58,490 nt of DNA from CAWEPK01 sp049521495 (GTDB lineage Bacteria; Desulfobacterota; Syntrophorhabdia; Syntrophorhabdales; WCHB1-27): positions 1 through 58,490 of the forward strand of contig JBEKOT010000003.1 of the NCBI GenBank assembly GCA_049521495.1, given 5' to 3'. Made by a program: the position numbers and the translations under genes. A model generated the notes under the pieces. It was given only the letters and a program-made list of their open reading frames with translations. It was not told the DNA's origin and searched no databases. Each line of letters opens with the position of its first letter. Within the stretch, counting starts at the first letter, position 1. Shown here piece after piece: positions 1 to 6,887 of the stretch.

Positions 1-138
1 GAGCTGGGCAGCATAGACATTTCGCCGGCTTATGTGTTGGTGATGCTGGTCAGCGTAGGCGCTCTTTTGTACCTCGGGATCTTCCCTCGCGATTTCCTGC
101 TCATCGCGCAAAAATCCGTATCCATCTTCGCTCGATAG
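1..138 (+). CDS. nuoN: NADH-quinone oxidoreductase subunit N, C-terminal end (partial)
   Basis: Frame 1 is open from the first base to a TAG at 136-138 and gives 45 residues. They form one hydrophobic membrane segment (VLVMLVSVGALLYLGIFP), then a short tail ending IAQKSVSIFAR. A final transmembrane helix, a G-[IL]-x-P turn and a short amphipathic tail are typical of the C-terminus of NuoN, the antiporter-like proton-pumping subunit of complex I and usually the last gene of the nuo operon. Only the end is visible, so NuoM or another antiporter-like subunit is possible. The following 368-base gap and new promoter fit the end of an operon. Confidence 0.6.
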   Translation, partial: ELGSIDISPAYVLVMLVSVGALLYLGIFPRDFLLIAQKSVSIFAR

Positions 139-506
139 CTTGCCCTTGGGTCCCAGTAGCCTCCGGGTGACGACAATCTTTACGGGCCCCGCCTCTGCAC
201 GCATGCAGCCTAATCCTTGCATTTTTCTCCAAGGAAGATGCTGCCGGCCCTCTATGGGTGTCCTTCTCCTTTACATCTAAAGCGGGCACAAGCGGAAATA
301 ATCAATAATATCAATCGGCTCAGTATGGCACGTCCCTTGCTTCGCGACATGTGAGTCCTCTCTTTCGAAGGCGGGTGGGACCGGAGCATGCCGAGAACGG
401 TTAATCTCCCCTTTCCCTTTTCGCCCTTGTGCAAGCGATGTAAGGCCCTCCCCTGCCCCGTGAGCCATTTGGACTCGCAACGAAAAAACAATGGAAAGGA
501 GGCCGC
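139..506. other. Intergenic region between nuoN end and C39 peptidase gene
   Basis: This 368-base stretch has no convincing gene; the short reverse-strand frames have no ribosome binding site and no family resemblance. It contains an AT-rich patch around 295-320, a sigma-54-type promoter at 326-341, and then a leader of about 150 bases running to the GTG start at 507. I see no terminator with a T tract after nuoN. Confidence 0.6.
326..341 (+). promoter_or_regulatory. Sigma-54 (RpoN) -24/-12 promoter
   Basis: The sequence TGGCACGTCCCTTGCT matches the sigma-54 consensus TGGCACG-N4-TTGCW at every defined position, with GG (327-328) and GC (339-340) separated by exactly 10 bases. Initiation is expected near 352, giving a leader of about 150 bases before the C39 peptidase. 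Such promoters need an enhancer-binding activator; none is encoded in this window. Expression of the peptidase, and perhaps of the selenoprotein downstream, is therefore probably conditional. Confidence 0.85.
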
Positions 507-1226
507 GTGAAGGCAATCGTGAGGGCAACCGTATTTGCAGCCCTGGGTCTTTTTGCGGGGATGTCCGCCCTTGCAGGCAGCGATACGGAGTGCAGGATGA
601 ATATTTCCGTTGGCAGCGGACCCTTCGGGGCGCTCAACATGAGGCCGAAGGTCAAGCCCGCTTCTGTATTCAAGGACCGGAACATCATCAAGCAGACCTA
701 CGACTACAGCTGCGGGGCCGCATCCACGGCAACCCTTTTCAACTATTACCTCGGCGATCCGGTCACGGAGGCGAAGGTCATCAACGATATGTTCAAGGCC
801 GGCAACGTGGACAAAATCATCGAGCGGAAAGGGTTTTCCCTCCTGGATATAAAGAAATTTGCCGAATACATGGGCTACAATGCGGTGGGGTACAAGACCG
901 ACATGGAGGGCCTGATCTCACTCAACAAGCCCTCGATCGTTGCGGTGTTGATCCGCGAATACAAGCATTTCGTCATATTCAAGGGCATCGAGAAAGGGAG
1001 GGTCTTTTTGGCCGACCCGGCCCTCGGCAACACGACGGTCAGCCCGAGGGAATTCGAGCGGATGTGGTACGGCCATATAGCCCTCGTGATAGAGCCGAGG
1101 GAAGGAGAAGTAAAGGACGGCCTGAAGATAAGGGAGGATGAGAGGATCTTCGTCGGCTCCGCCGACTTGAGAAGGGCTTTATTCTACAACTCGATTCTAT
1201 TCAGCAAAGGGCCGAACGAATTCTAG
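507..1226 (+). CDS. Exported C39-family cysteine peptidase
   Basis: 239 residues, GTG start at 507 preceded by AAAGGAGG at 495-502. Residues 1-23 form a Sec signal peptide (basic start, hydrophobic core, ALA before the cut). The papain-like C39 domain follows, with Q63, C69 in YDYSCGAAS, H154 in YKHFVIF and D170 in LADPALGN, which is the expected oxyanion Gln and Cys-His-Asp set. Family members cleave double-glycine leaders when fused to ABC exporters. Free-standing exported versions occur beside amyloid operons (FapD) and other secreted-protein loci. No ABC domain is present, so this acts alone in the periplasm or outside. Its substrate is unknown; exported proteins at 23-26 kb are candidates by inference only. 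It is transcribed from the sigma-54 promoter at 326-341. Confidence 0.85.
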   Translation: MKAIVRATVFAALGLFAGMSALAGSDTECRMNISVGSGPFGALNMRPKVKPASVFKDRNIIKQTYDYSCGAASTATLFNYYLGDPVTEAKVINDMFKAGNVDKIIERKGFSLLDIKKFAEYMGYNAVGYKTDMEGLISLNKPSIVAVLIREYKHFVIFKGIEKGRVFLADPALGNTTVSPREFERMWYGHIALVIEPREGEVKDGLKIREDERIFVGSADLRRALFYNSILFSKGPNEF

Positions 1227-1369
1227 AGCGGACCCCGAGGAGAGAGGCCATCGAGAGGGTGCCTGGCGACGGGGCGCGATCGGTCTTATACTCCATGAAT
1301 GACCGCCTCGTTCGGGTGGCCGGGCATTAGCCGAGAACGGGCGGCGCAAAACACAAAAAGGGAGTGTTT

Positions 1370-1780
1370 ATGGTGAAGTATGCAGTACCGGTCGTGATGC
1401 TTTCGCTCATCGCCTTCGCATGCGGCGTCGCTGGAGCAAGCGATCCGCACATGATGACGAAGGAGCAGCTTCTTCCCCTTTTGGGTAAGTCCGATGTAAT
1501 CGTCATAGACGTGCGCACGAACTATGACTGGGACAAGAGTAAAGTGAAGATCAAAGGGGCCCTGAGGGAAGAGGGAATGAAGTTCGCATCCTGGATGAAC
1601 AAGTACCCAAGGGAAAAAACCCTCGTCCTCTACTGCGCCTGAGTGAATGATTCAACGAGTGTCAGTTTGACACAGGCATATCTAAAAGCCGGCTACAGCA
1701 AAGTCTATTATCTGAAGGGGGGCCTGAAGGGCGCCTGGGATGATTGGGTCAAGGCGGGGTATCCCACCGAGCCCAAATAG
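1370..1780 (+). CDS. Exported rhodanese-domain selenoprotein (TGA at 1640-1642 read as selenocysteine)
   Basis: Read through the in-frame TGA this gives 136 residues. The ATG at 1370 is chosen because GGGAG lies 5 bases upstream; a GTG at 1364 is the alternative. Residues 1-23 are a Sec signal peptide. The first part holds rhodanese motifs (VIVIDVRTNYDWDKS, TLVLYC). After the TGA the same frame continues with textbook rhodanese sequence (SKVYYLKGGLKGAW) to a TAG. The active loop reads Y-C89-A-U91-V-N-D-S-T-S, where many relatives have YCAC, so Sec replaces the second Cys and makes a C-x-U pair. A 6-bp hairpin with a G-starting loop lies 22 bases after the TGA, as a bacterial SECIS should. A periplasmic thiol or persulfide redox role is likely. 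The sequence could be misread as a truncated 90-residue protein. Confidence 0.87.
1640..1673 (+). promoter_or_regulatory. Bacterial SECIS element for selenocysteine insertion
   Basis: UGA at 1640-1642 is followed by a perfect inverted repeat, GTGTCA (1659-1664) and TGACAC (1668-1673), with the loop GTT (1665-1667). The loop starts with G and sits 22 bases after the UGA, inside the 16-37 base window of bacterial SECIS elements recognised by SelB. The element lies within the coding sequence, as usual in bacteria. Confidence 0.8.
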
Positions 1781-1855
1781 CCTCCCGCGGCCCGCATGCG
1801 CCTTTACAGGACAGCCGCCCTTCATCCGAAGCTAGGGGCAACCCGTGCCTGCCCC

Positions 1856-2383
1856 CTACCAGATGAGATTCAACCTGCTGCTCCATTTGTCAGGCAGCCT
1901 GCGCCCGAGGGAAACCCAATGGCGGCTCCGGCGGGTCGAGAAAAGTACCGTCACCGCCAGCAGGAAGACTGCCGGGTCGAGGTAGATGCTCCACGAGGCC
2001 ATGGTGGAGCCGACCGCCCCGAAACAGCCGCATTCCACGTCCGTTCCCCGGGAGAGAAGGATGACTTTGGTAATGAAGAAAGAGGTGCTCAATAAGGCGA
2101 TGCCGAGGGCCGACAGACGGGTCAGCACGCCCGCCAGCAGACCGACCGCGCAGGCGAGCTCGATGAATGGGAGAGCCCACCCAAAGCCGATCGCCAAGGG
2201 TCCCGGCAGTATGTCGAAATTGTAGACCATGGCGACCGAGTAGTGCTCTATATCCACCATCTTTCCCAGGGAGGAAACGAGAAAGGTCACTCCCAGAACC
2301 AGGCGGAAGACGAGGATCGCGAATCGGTTTTCCAAGAGCCTGTTCTGAATGATGCCGCTCGCAACGCCGGCCCGCTGTTCCAT
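1856..2383 (-). CDS. DoxX/MauE-like integral membrane protein
   Basis: 175 residues, ATG at 2383 with GGGAGGT just upstream. About four transmembrane segments are visible, in the order expected for the DoxX/MauE fold, with the motif VECGCFG between segments 3 and 4. MauE-type proteins with a Cys-x-Cys in this place are linked to disulfide handling in the periplasm, and DoxX relatives to quinone-coupled sulfur chemistry. The gene converges on the rhodanese selenoprotein with a gap of 75 bases, and both are membrane or periplasmic thiol-type proteins. A shared redox function is an inference. Confidence 0.75.
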   Translation of the reverse strand: MEQRAGVASGIIQNRLLENRFAILVFRLVLGVTFLVSSLGKMVDIEHYSVAMVYNFDILPGPLAIGFGWALPFIELACAVGLLAGVLTRLSALGIALLSTSFFITKVILLSRGTDVECGCFGAVGSTMASWSIYLDPAVFLLAVTVLFSTRRSRHWVSLGRRLPDKWSSRLNLIW

Positions 2384-2407
2384 TACGAGTTACCTCCCAT
2401 GAGAAGT

Positions 2408-2436
2408 GAAGCTCCCCGGCCACAGGCCGGGGCTTC
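2408..2436. repeat. Palindromic REP-like hairpin, copy 1
   Basis: The core is CCCCGGCC (2414-2421), loop ACA, GGCCGGGG (2425-2432), extended outward by GAAGC/CTTC. A sister hairpin at 2490-2508 has the same loop and trailing CTT but a G-to-T change balanced by C-to-A on the other arm. The conserved pairing suggests a structured repeat such as a REP or the end of an IS200/IS605-type element. Confidence 0.6.
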
Positions 2437-2489
2437 CCGGATAGGAATGAAGAACAATTTATTGCGCCGACCCGCTACGCGGGTGCCCG

Positions 2490-2508
2490 CCCCGTCCACA
2501 GGACGGGG
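2490..2508. repeat. Palindromic REP-like hairpin, copy 2
   Basis: CCCCGTCC (2490-2497), loop ACA, GGACGGGG (2501-2508), followed by CTT. It is the compensated variant of the hairpin at 2408-2436. A smaller hairpin, CCCGC-TAC-GCGGG, lies between them at 2471-2483. Confidence 0.6.
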
Positions 2509-2616
2509 CTTACGGAGCGCCTCCGGTCAAAGCAGTGCGGAAAGAGCGCTGCCTCCCCCATCGTTGTCTGATTAGTATAAGGCCTCCGGCAGGATATTTC
2601 AGGGTCTGGCAGACAT

Positions 2617-2760
2617 GGCCGCGGATTACCTCACGGTCGCTACGCGGGTATGACAGCCGGTCATCCGATAAAGGCGTGCGTTGGCGGGTCTGGGGTGGGC
2701 CGCGGATTACCTCACGGTCGCTACGCGGGTATGACAGCGTGCGTTAGCGGGTAGAGGGTG
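2617..2760. repeat. Tandem direct repeat (40-base core, two copies)
   Basis: Two identical 40-base cores at 2617-2656 and 2698-2737, each starting GGCCGCGGATTACC and ending GGGTATGACAG, are followed by related tails (CGTGCGTTGGCGGGT and CGTGCGTTAGCGGGT). The first unit is 81 bases and the second 63; the difference is an 18-base segment present only in the first. This is a tandem duplication with an indel. Its function is unknown. Confidence 0.8.
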
Positions 2761-2773
2761 ATAGAATACTGCT

Positions 2774-4045
2774 GTGAGGGTGCTTCTCATCTCGTCCAAC
2801 CGGTCCGAAATCTACATGCGCACTATACCCCTGGGCCTGGGCTGTGTGGCTTCGGCCCTGAGGCAGGCCGGCCATGAAGTGCAAATCCTTGATTTGATGG
2901 GAATCGCGGATGTATCGAAAAGCCTCTCCGGGGCGGTCCGGCAGTTGAGACCGGATGCTGTCGGCATATCGCTCAGGAACATCGACGATCAGAACATGCG
3001 GTCCCCCCGTCTGTTCCTGGGGGAAGCAAAGGAGATCATAGAACAGGTAAGGTGTCTCTCGCCCGCCCCGATCATACTCGGCGGCGCCGGTTACAGCATT
3101 TTTCCCGAAGCGGCGCTGGAGCGCTCCGGCGCCGACATGGGCGTTTGCGGAGAGGGCGAGGAGACCTTTAGGCTGGTCCTTGAAAGGATGGAGAGGAAGG
3201 AACCCCTTGCAGGACTGCCCGGGCTTTACTTGAAGGGGAAGGGGCTTCAAGGGGCCCGGGTTTTCGTGAAAGACCTCGATCGCCTTCCCCTTCCCGGCTC
3301 CGACATCCTGAGCCTGGCTCAAGGTGAAGCCACCCTTCCCGTCCAGACCCGGCGGGGCTGCCCTTTGGGATGTATCTACTGTTCCACGGCGTCAATCGAA
3401 GGCAGAGCGGTACGCAGAAGGTCCCCGAAAAAGGTTGTGGAATGGATCGCCCGGTGGGCCGAAGAGGACGTACGCCAGCTCTACCTCGTCGATAATACCT
3501 TCAACCTGCCGCCATCTTACGCTAAAGACCTCTGTCGCGAGCTGGCTGATGCGTCTTGCGGGGTCTCATGGAGATCCATCGTATATCCCTTCGGGATGGA
3601 CGAGGACCTGGCCGCCCTAATGGCCGAGGCCGGCTGCGTGGAAGCGTCGCTCGGGTTCGAAAGCGGATGCGAACGGATTCTCAAGATTTCGAAGAAGCGC
3701 TTCCGACCCCCCGACGTCGCACGTGCCCGCGCCCTTCTCGGCAGGTCCGGCATCAGGTGCATGGGGTTCCTTCTTCTCGGCGGACCGGGAGAGACGCGGG
3801 ACTCCGTAAAGGAGAGCCTTGCCTTCGCAGATTCCCTTGACCTGGATGCCTTGAAAATAACGATAGGCCTTCGCATCTATCCCCAGACCCCCCTGGCCCT
3901 GCAAGCGGTAAAGGAAGGGGTCGTCGAGGCCGGGGACGATCTTCTGTTCCCGCGGTTCTACATGGCGGCAGGGCTCGAAAACTGGGTCAGGGAGACCGTA
4001 TACTCATACGCCGAGGGCAGGCCGAACTGGATCGTCGATAGATAA
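2774..4045 (+). CDS. B12-binding-type radical SAM protein
   Basis: 423 residues from a GTG start at 2774; later starts would remove the first strand (RVLLISS) of the N-terminal domain. Residues 1-150 look like a cobalamin-binding Rossmann domain (PLGLGCVASALRQAGHEV, IILGGAGYS), without an obvious DxHxxG cobalamin-ligand motif. Around residue 195 the radical SAM cluster motif RRGCPLGCIYC supplies CxxxCxxC. The rest is a TIM barrel (LYLVDNTF, GFESGCERILK, GFLLLGGPGET). The reaction cannot be told from sequence; relatives carry out methylations, ring formations and other radical steps. No neighbouring pathway gene points to a substrate. No good Shine-Dalgarno is visible, so the start is the weakest part of the call. 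Confidence 0.8.
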   Translation: MRVLLISSNRSEIYMRTIPLGLGCVASALRQAGHEVQILDLMGIADVSKSLSGAVRQLRPDAVGISLRNIDDQNMRSPRLFLGEAKEIIEQVRCLSPAPIILGGAGYSIFPEAALERSGADMGVCGEGEETFRLVLERMERKEPLAGLPGLYLKGKGLQGARVFVKDLDRLPLPGSDILSLAQGEATLPVQTRRGCPLGCIYCSTASIEGRAVRRRSPKKVVEWIARWAEEDVRQLYLVDNTFNLPPSYAKDLCRELADASCGVSWRSIVYPFGMDEDLAALMAEAGCVEASLGFESGCERILKISKKRFRPPDVARARALLGRSGIRCMGFLLLGGPGETRDSVKESLAFADSLDLDALKITIGLRIYPQTPLALQAVKEGVVEAGDDLLFPRFYMAAGLENWVRETVYSYAEGRPNWIVDR

Positions 4046-4189
4046 AGCACCGCCCACTCTTAATGGCAGGGACGGCAGGAGGGTATTATATTCTTTCGGA
4101 GCCGAAGACGGACAAGGCGTTTCATGGAGGCCCGGGAGGCGGGAGGTTCACCGGAGAAGAGGCGGGATAACATAAAGGAGGTTTGCACC

Positions 4190-4387
4190 ATGTTCAAAGT
4201 CAGGACGTTCATGTCGCCCCTCAAGATATTTCATACGATGGAGGAACTGTCATCCCTGGACGACGAGGTGAACGCCTTCGTCGCAGAGGGAGGGATGAAG
4301 AGGATAGTCTCCGCCAGCGACAGTTGCACGACTGACGACACGGGGGCGACAATCGGGATTATAAGGGTGATTGCCTACGAGACCTGA
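4190..4387 (+). CDS. Small conserved protein of unknown function
   Basis: 65 residues. The ATG at 4190 is preceded by AAAGGAGG about 8 bases upstream, far better than the in-frame ATG at 4124. The protein is acidic and soluble, with the stretches MSPLKIFHTMEEL, DDEVNAFVAE and TTDDTGATIGIIRVIAYE. I recall similar small proteins in other deltaproteobacteria with the same TGATIGIIRV ending, but I know of no function. No signal peptide, metal motif or membrane segment is visible. The gene ends 15 bases from the end of the convergent small membrane protein. Confidence 0.7.
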   Translation: MFKVRTFMSPLKIFHTMEELSSLDDEVNAFVAEGGMKRIVSASDSCTTDDTGATIGIIRVIAYET

Positions 4388-4402
4388 AGAAACCCTGCGA
4401 CC

Positions 4403-4600
4403 CTACTGTTTGGGAAAGCAGATGTCCGCGCCTTCGGGCACGTCGCAATAGGGGGTCGGCTGCCCTACCTCGGTCTTTGATCCTTCCTCGCCGCCTCTCA
4501 TCCTGCAGACCTTCGACATAAGGAATGCTGCCCCCATTCCCACCGCGCCACCCAGGAGAAAGGTCACGAGAGCCCTACACGTATTCGCATGCCTTTCCAT
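4403..4600 (-). CDS. Small membrane protein of unknown function
   Basis: 65 residues. The start at 4600 is chosen over 4654 because AGGAGG stands 8 bases before it. Residues 11-27 form one glycine-rich membrane segment (TFLLGGAVGMGAAFLMS), followed by a polar tail with two cysteines near the end. The overall shape resembles YtxH-like small membrane proteins, but I cannot assign a family. Confidence 0.55.
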   Translation of the reverse strand: MERHANTCRALVTFLLGGAVGMGAAFLMSKVCRMRGGEEGSKTEVGQPTPYCDVPEGADICFPKQ

Positions 4601-4669
4601 GACTGCCACCTCCTCTTTCTTCCTTAATTTAAGACCGGGACGGCACCATTGCAATCAAAGACGCGAGCC

Positions 4670-4698
4670 TGACCTTGCCCGGTTACGAGGCAGGGTCA
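4670..4698. other. Stable hairpin of unknown role
   Basis: TGACCTTGCC (4670-4679) pairs with GGCAGGGTCA (4689-4698) over 10 positions, one of them G-U, around a 9-base loop. No T tract follows on either strand, so it is not a simple terminator. Confidence 0.4.
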
Positions 4699-4782
4699 AG
4701 CCGACCTGCCAGTCCGAGAGAGGGTTGCTGAAAGGCAGGGTTTGTGGCCCCACCTTTCAGCATAGAGGGAAATGGGGAGGGG

Positions 4783-4800
4783 ACATGGCCGAAGCCATGT
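4783..4800 (-). terminator. UUCG-tetraloop hairpin at the end of the muramidase gene
   Basis: On the minus strand ACATGGC-TTCG-GCCATGT forms a 7-bp stem capped by the very stable UUCG tetraloop, overlapping the stop codon. A C-rich rather than T-rich tail follows, so intrinsic termination may be inefficient. An mRNA 3'-end stabiliser is equally plausible. Confidence 0.45.
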
Positions 4801-5477
4801 CAAGCTGGAGCTTTTTCAGTAGACAGCTCGGCGCCGGTCGCCATGGCGCGAAGGTCATCGATCCTATTCATCCAGCCCTTCAAGTATCTACCGTACCGCT
4901 CGGGCTTCAGCTCGCTGAGACGCACGTACCGCTCAGACCGGAATCTTAGGTACGCCTCAGTATCGCCGCCCGAGGACCGGAGTATCTTCCGCGCCGCCGC
5001 CGGACTGTTCATATACGTATCGAAATGGACGATGGCGAGCCGGGGCGGCAAGGCCTCTGCGCCCGATTCCGCCCACAACTTCCTGTACGCCGCCGCTGCC
5101 TCCGCCTGCGACATATTTTTGACACTGCCCGTATAGCCCAGGCGCTCGGCCGTGGCCTGGAGTATCCCGTACCTGGACGATTCTCTTCCCCCGTCAACTC
5201 TCACGTAGGCCATACCCTCGTGACCGAGGACAAAGCGGAAGGCCTCGCTCATCGTGCCTTCCCCGGCGGTATCGACTTCCGGTGGGGTCGGGGTATATGC
5301 CGCTCCCGGCGCGGATTGCGGACCTGCCTGCAATGGGGCCTTATCGCCGGTCCGCTCGATGCACCGAGCCAGGAGGTCGAGAAACTTGCCCGCGCCGTAA
5401 GGAGCGACTATGGGCATCCTCTCCGTTACCGTCCCGTCCTCGTCGGCAAAAGGGGAGAAACCTGAGAAGGTTATCAT
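4800..5477 (-). CDS. GH108-like N-acetylmuramidase (lysozyme-like)
   Basis: 225 residues. The C-terminal 150 match the GH108 (secretion-activating protein) pattern: FVLGHEGMAYVRVDGG with the likely catalytic Glu in HEG, then SSRYGILQATAERLG, QAEAAAAYRKLW, and a second half resembling the peptidoglycan-binding part (IVHFDTYMNSPAAAR). The family cleaves the glycan backbone of peptidoglycan. The first 75 residues are proline- and alanine-rich linker without a clear signal peptide, so the route to the wall is uncertain. The start at 5477 has a weak ribosome site; M21 at 5417 is an alternative. A sigma-54-type promoter lies 40-55 bases upstream, so regulated wall remodelling, for example for a flagellum or secretion apparatus, is plausible. 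Confidence 0.7.
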   Translation of the reverse strand: MITFSGFSPFADEDGTVTERMPIVAPYGAGKFLDLLARCIERTGDKAPLQAGPQSAPGAAYTPTPPEVDTAGEGTMSEAFRFVLGHEGMAYVRVDGGRESSRYGILQATAERLGYTGSVKNMSQAEAAAAYRKLWAESGAEALPPRLAIVHFDTYMNSPAAARKILRSSGGDTEAYLRFRSERYVRLSELKPERYGRYLKGWMNRIDDLRAMATGAELSTEKAPA

Positions 5478-5516
5478 GATTCCGTATCCGGGATTATCAT
5501 CTTCGGAGGGTATGTT

Positions 5517-5532
5517 TGCAATGACTGTGCCA
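5517..5532 (-). promoter_or_regulatory. Sigma-54 (RpoN) -24/-12 promoter
   Basis: The minus strand reads TGGCACAGTCATTGCA, with GG and GC separated by 10 bases and only one consensus position (the G after TGGCAC) replaced. Initiation is expected near 5506, about 30 bases before the muramidase start at 5477. Confidence 0.8.
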
Positions 5533-5712
5533 GAAATGGCAATAAGCCCTCCGGGACCCTTTCGCGGGCAGTCATGGGTGACAAAATAAAGGCCCTATAA
5601 TTTCCCGGCCGGTCTTGGACCGTCCCTCATGAATAGGAAGCTTGCGGGGGATATGACGCACCAGTCAAGAAACGGACGGCTCTCAGGACTTCTGGTGGGC
5701 TGCAGAAAACCT

Positions 5713-5741
5713 TTGGCCGGCCGCCCGGTTTCTGGTATAAT
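5713..5741 (+). promoter_or_regulatory. Sigma-70-type promoter
   Basis: TTGGCC (5713-5718), a 17-base spacer, then a perfect TATAAT (5736-5741). It precedes the QueG-like gene. Because initiation would fall near 5749, the ATG at 5801 with its ribosome site is a better start than the TTG at 5759. Confidence 0.65.
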
Positions 5742-5800
5742 ATAAACTAGTCTCTACTTTGGTATCGCCAATGCCCCACGAATGGACAAGGAGTCCCGTT

Positions 5801-6748
5801 ATGCCGACGAAAGACCGGTTCAGCCTGTCAGCATGGATAGAGGAGTCCGTCAGGGACTTTGCAAAATCGCCGGAGAATACGCTCCGCGATAAAGATAACG
5901 AGCCTGCCTTCGAAATGCCCATCGTCGGTTTTTCGAGTGGAGTCGACCCTGTCTACGCTGACTTAAAGGGTCTTATAGGACCTTTTTTCTGGACCCCGTT
6001 GGAAATCTTCAGCCTGACCTTTCCCGACCTCTGGATAACAGCCGACCAGCTCACAGTGATCGCCTGGGTATTGCCGATGACGAGGGCGACGAAGGCGGAC
6101 AACAGGAAGGAGAAGGCCTATGCGTCGGAGCGCTGGTACCGGGCAAGAAGGTTCGGGGAGGAGTTCAATACGAAGCTCCGCATTTACCTTGCAGCCAGGC
6201 TGAATGATGCGGGATACCAGGCCGTGGCGCCCCAGGCTTCTCCCTTGTGGGCAATGAAGGTCTCGGAGCGATACGGCATTTCCTCCACCTGGTCCGAGAG
6301 GCACGCGGCCTACGTGTCGGGCCTCGGCACCTTCGGTCTCTGCGACGGGCTGATCACGCCCGTGGGCAAGGCCATGCGCTGCGGGTCCGTCGTCGCGCGC
6401 CTTTCCATCCCGTCCACGCCGCGACCCTACAACGACCCTCACGCATACTGCCTTTTCTTTTCCCAGGGCGGCTGCGGCAAGTGCATAGGGCGCTGCCCGG
6501 TCGGCGCCATCACCGAGAAAGGGCATGACAAGGTGAAGTGCAAGGAATACCTTGAAAAGGTCCAGGTTACCCATGCAAGGGAGACATACGGCCTGGAGGC
6601 CTATGGGTGCGGCCTGTGCCAGACAAAGGTCCCCTGCGAGTCCCGGATACCGTCGACAAAGGCTAAAGATGAGCAGGCAGGCGAAGCGCTCCTGTCCTCT
6701 CGAAAACCGTCCAGCCCCTCAGGTGCGTCGTTTCCGGCAGCATCTTGA
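5801..6748 (+). CDS. Epoxyqueuosine reductase-like 4Fe-4S protein
   Basis: 315 residues. The ATG at 5801 has AAGGAG 7 bases upstream, whereas the longer TTG frame start at 5759 has none. The C-terminal half has a two-cluster ferredoxin module: CGKCIGRCPVGAI, then CGLCQTKVPC. The middle section (SERYGISSTWSERHAAYVSGLGTFGL) resembles COG1600 proteins, which include QueG and relatives of reductive dehalogenases. It lacks enough of the QueG core for me to claim queuosine synthesis. Gene order next to a molybdopterin oxidoreductase (139 bases downstream, same strand) suggests a redox partner role, but that is inference. The last 25 residues are low-complexity. Confidence 0.7.
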   Translation: MPTKDRFSLSAWIEESVRDFAKSPENTLRDKDNEPAFEMPIVGFSSGVDPVYADLKGLIGPFFWTPLEIFSLTFPDLWITADQLTVIAWVLPMTRATKADNRKEKAYASERWYRARRFGEEFNTKLRIYLAARLNDAGYQAVAPQASPLWAMKVSERYGISSTWSERHAAYVSGLGTFGLCDGLITPVGKAMRCGSVVARLSIPSTPRPYNDPHAYCLFFSQGGCGKCIGRCPVGAITEKGHDKVKCKEYLEKVQVTHARETYGLEAYGCGLCQTKVPCESRIPSTKAKDEQAGEALLSSRKPSSPSGASFPAAS

Positions 6749-6774
6749 TCGTCCCGGCCAGCCTCAAGGCTCCA

Positions 6775-6803
6775 TTGACAGAAACCGTAAAAGACGCTAA
6801 AAA
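6775..6803 (+). promoter_or_regulatory. Sigma-70-type promoter before the molybdopterin oxidoreductase
   Basis: TTGACA (6775-6780) is a perfect -35 element; 17 bases later comes TAAAAA (6798-6803), a weak -10. It lies 85 bases upstream of the ATG at 6888. Confidence 0.45.
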
Positions 6804-6887
6804 AACATTGGGAAAAAACATCGCGCGGAATTTGGGGGCCTGTCCGGGGGAAGGTCCGCCGCCATTTTTTACGAAGGGACAACGCTG

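Larger units (their letters stand above)
2384..2773. other. Intergenic repeat-rich region
   Basis: 390 bases without a supported gene. They contain three hairpins (2408-2436, 2471-2483, 2490-2508) and a tandem duplication of a 40-base unit (2617-2656 and 2698-2737). A small forward frame over 2535-2747 is made mostly of the repeat and shows no ribosome binding site. The patch looks like accumulated REP-like or mobile-element debris between two convergently regulated neighbourhoods. Confidence 0.6.
5478..5800. other. Divergent intergenic region with two promoters
   Basis: 323 bases between two divergent genes. It holds the sigma-54-type promoter of the muramidase (5517-5532, minus), a sigma-70-type promoter for the QueG-like gene (5713-5741, plus), and an isolated TATAAT at 5596-5601 without a matching -35. 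No gene is supported. Confidence 0.6.

Noticed and set aside
1370..1642. A short truncated rhodanese pseudogene ending at the TGA
   Set aside because: The frame continues with conserved rhodanese sequence and a SECIS-like hairpin follows at the right distance, so selenocysteine is the better reading.
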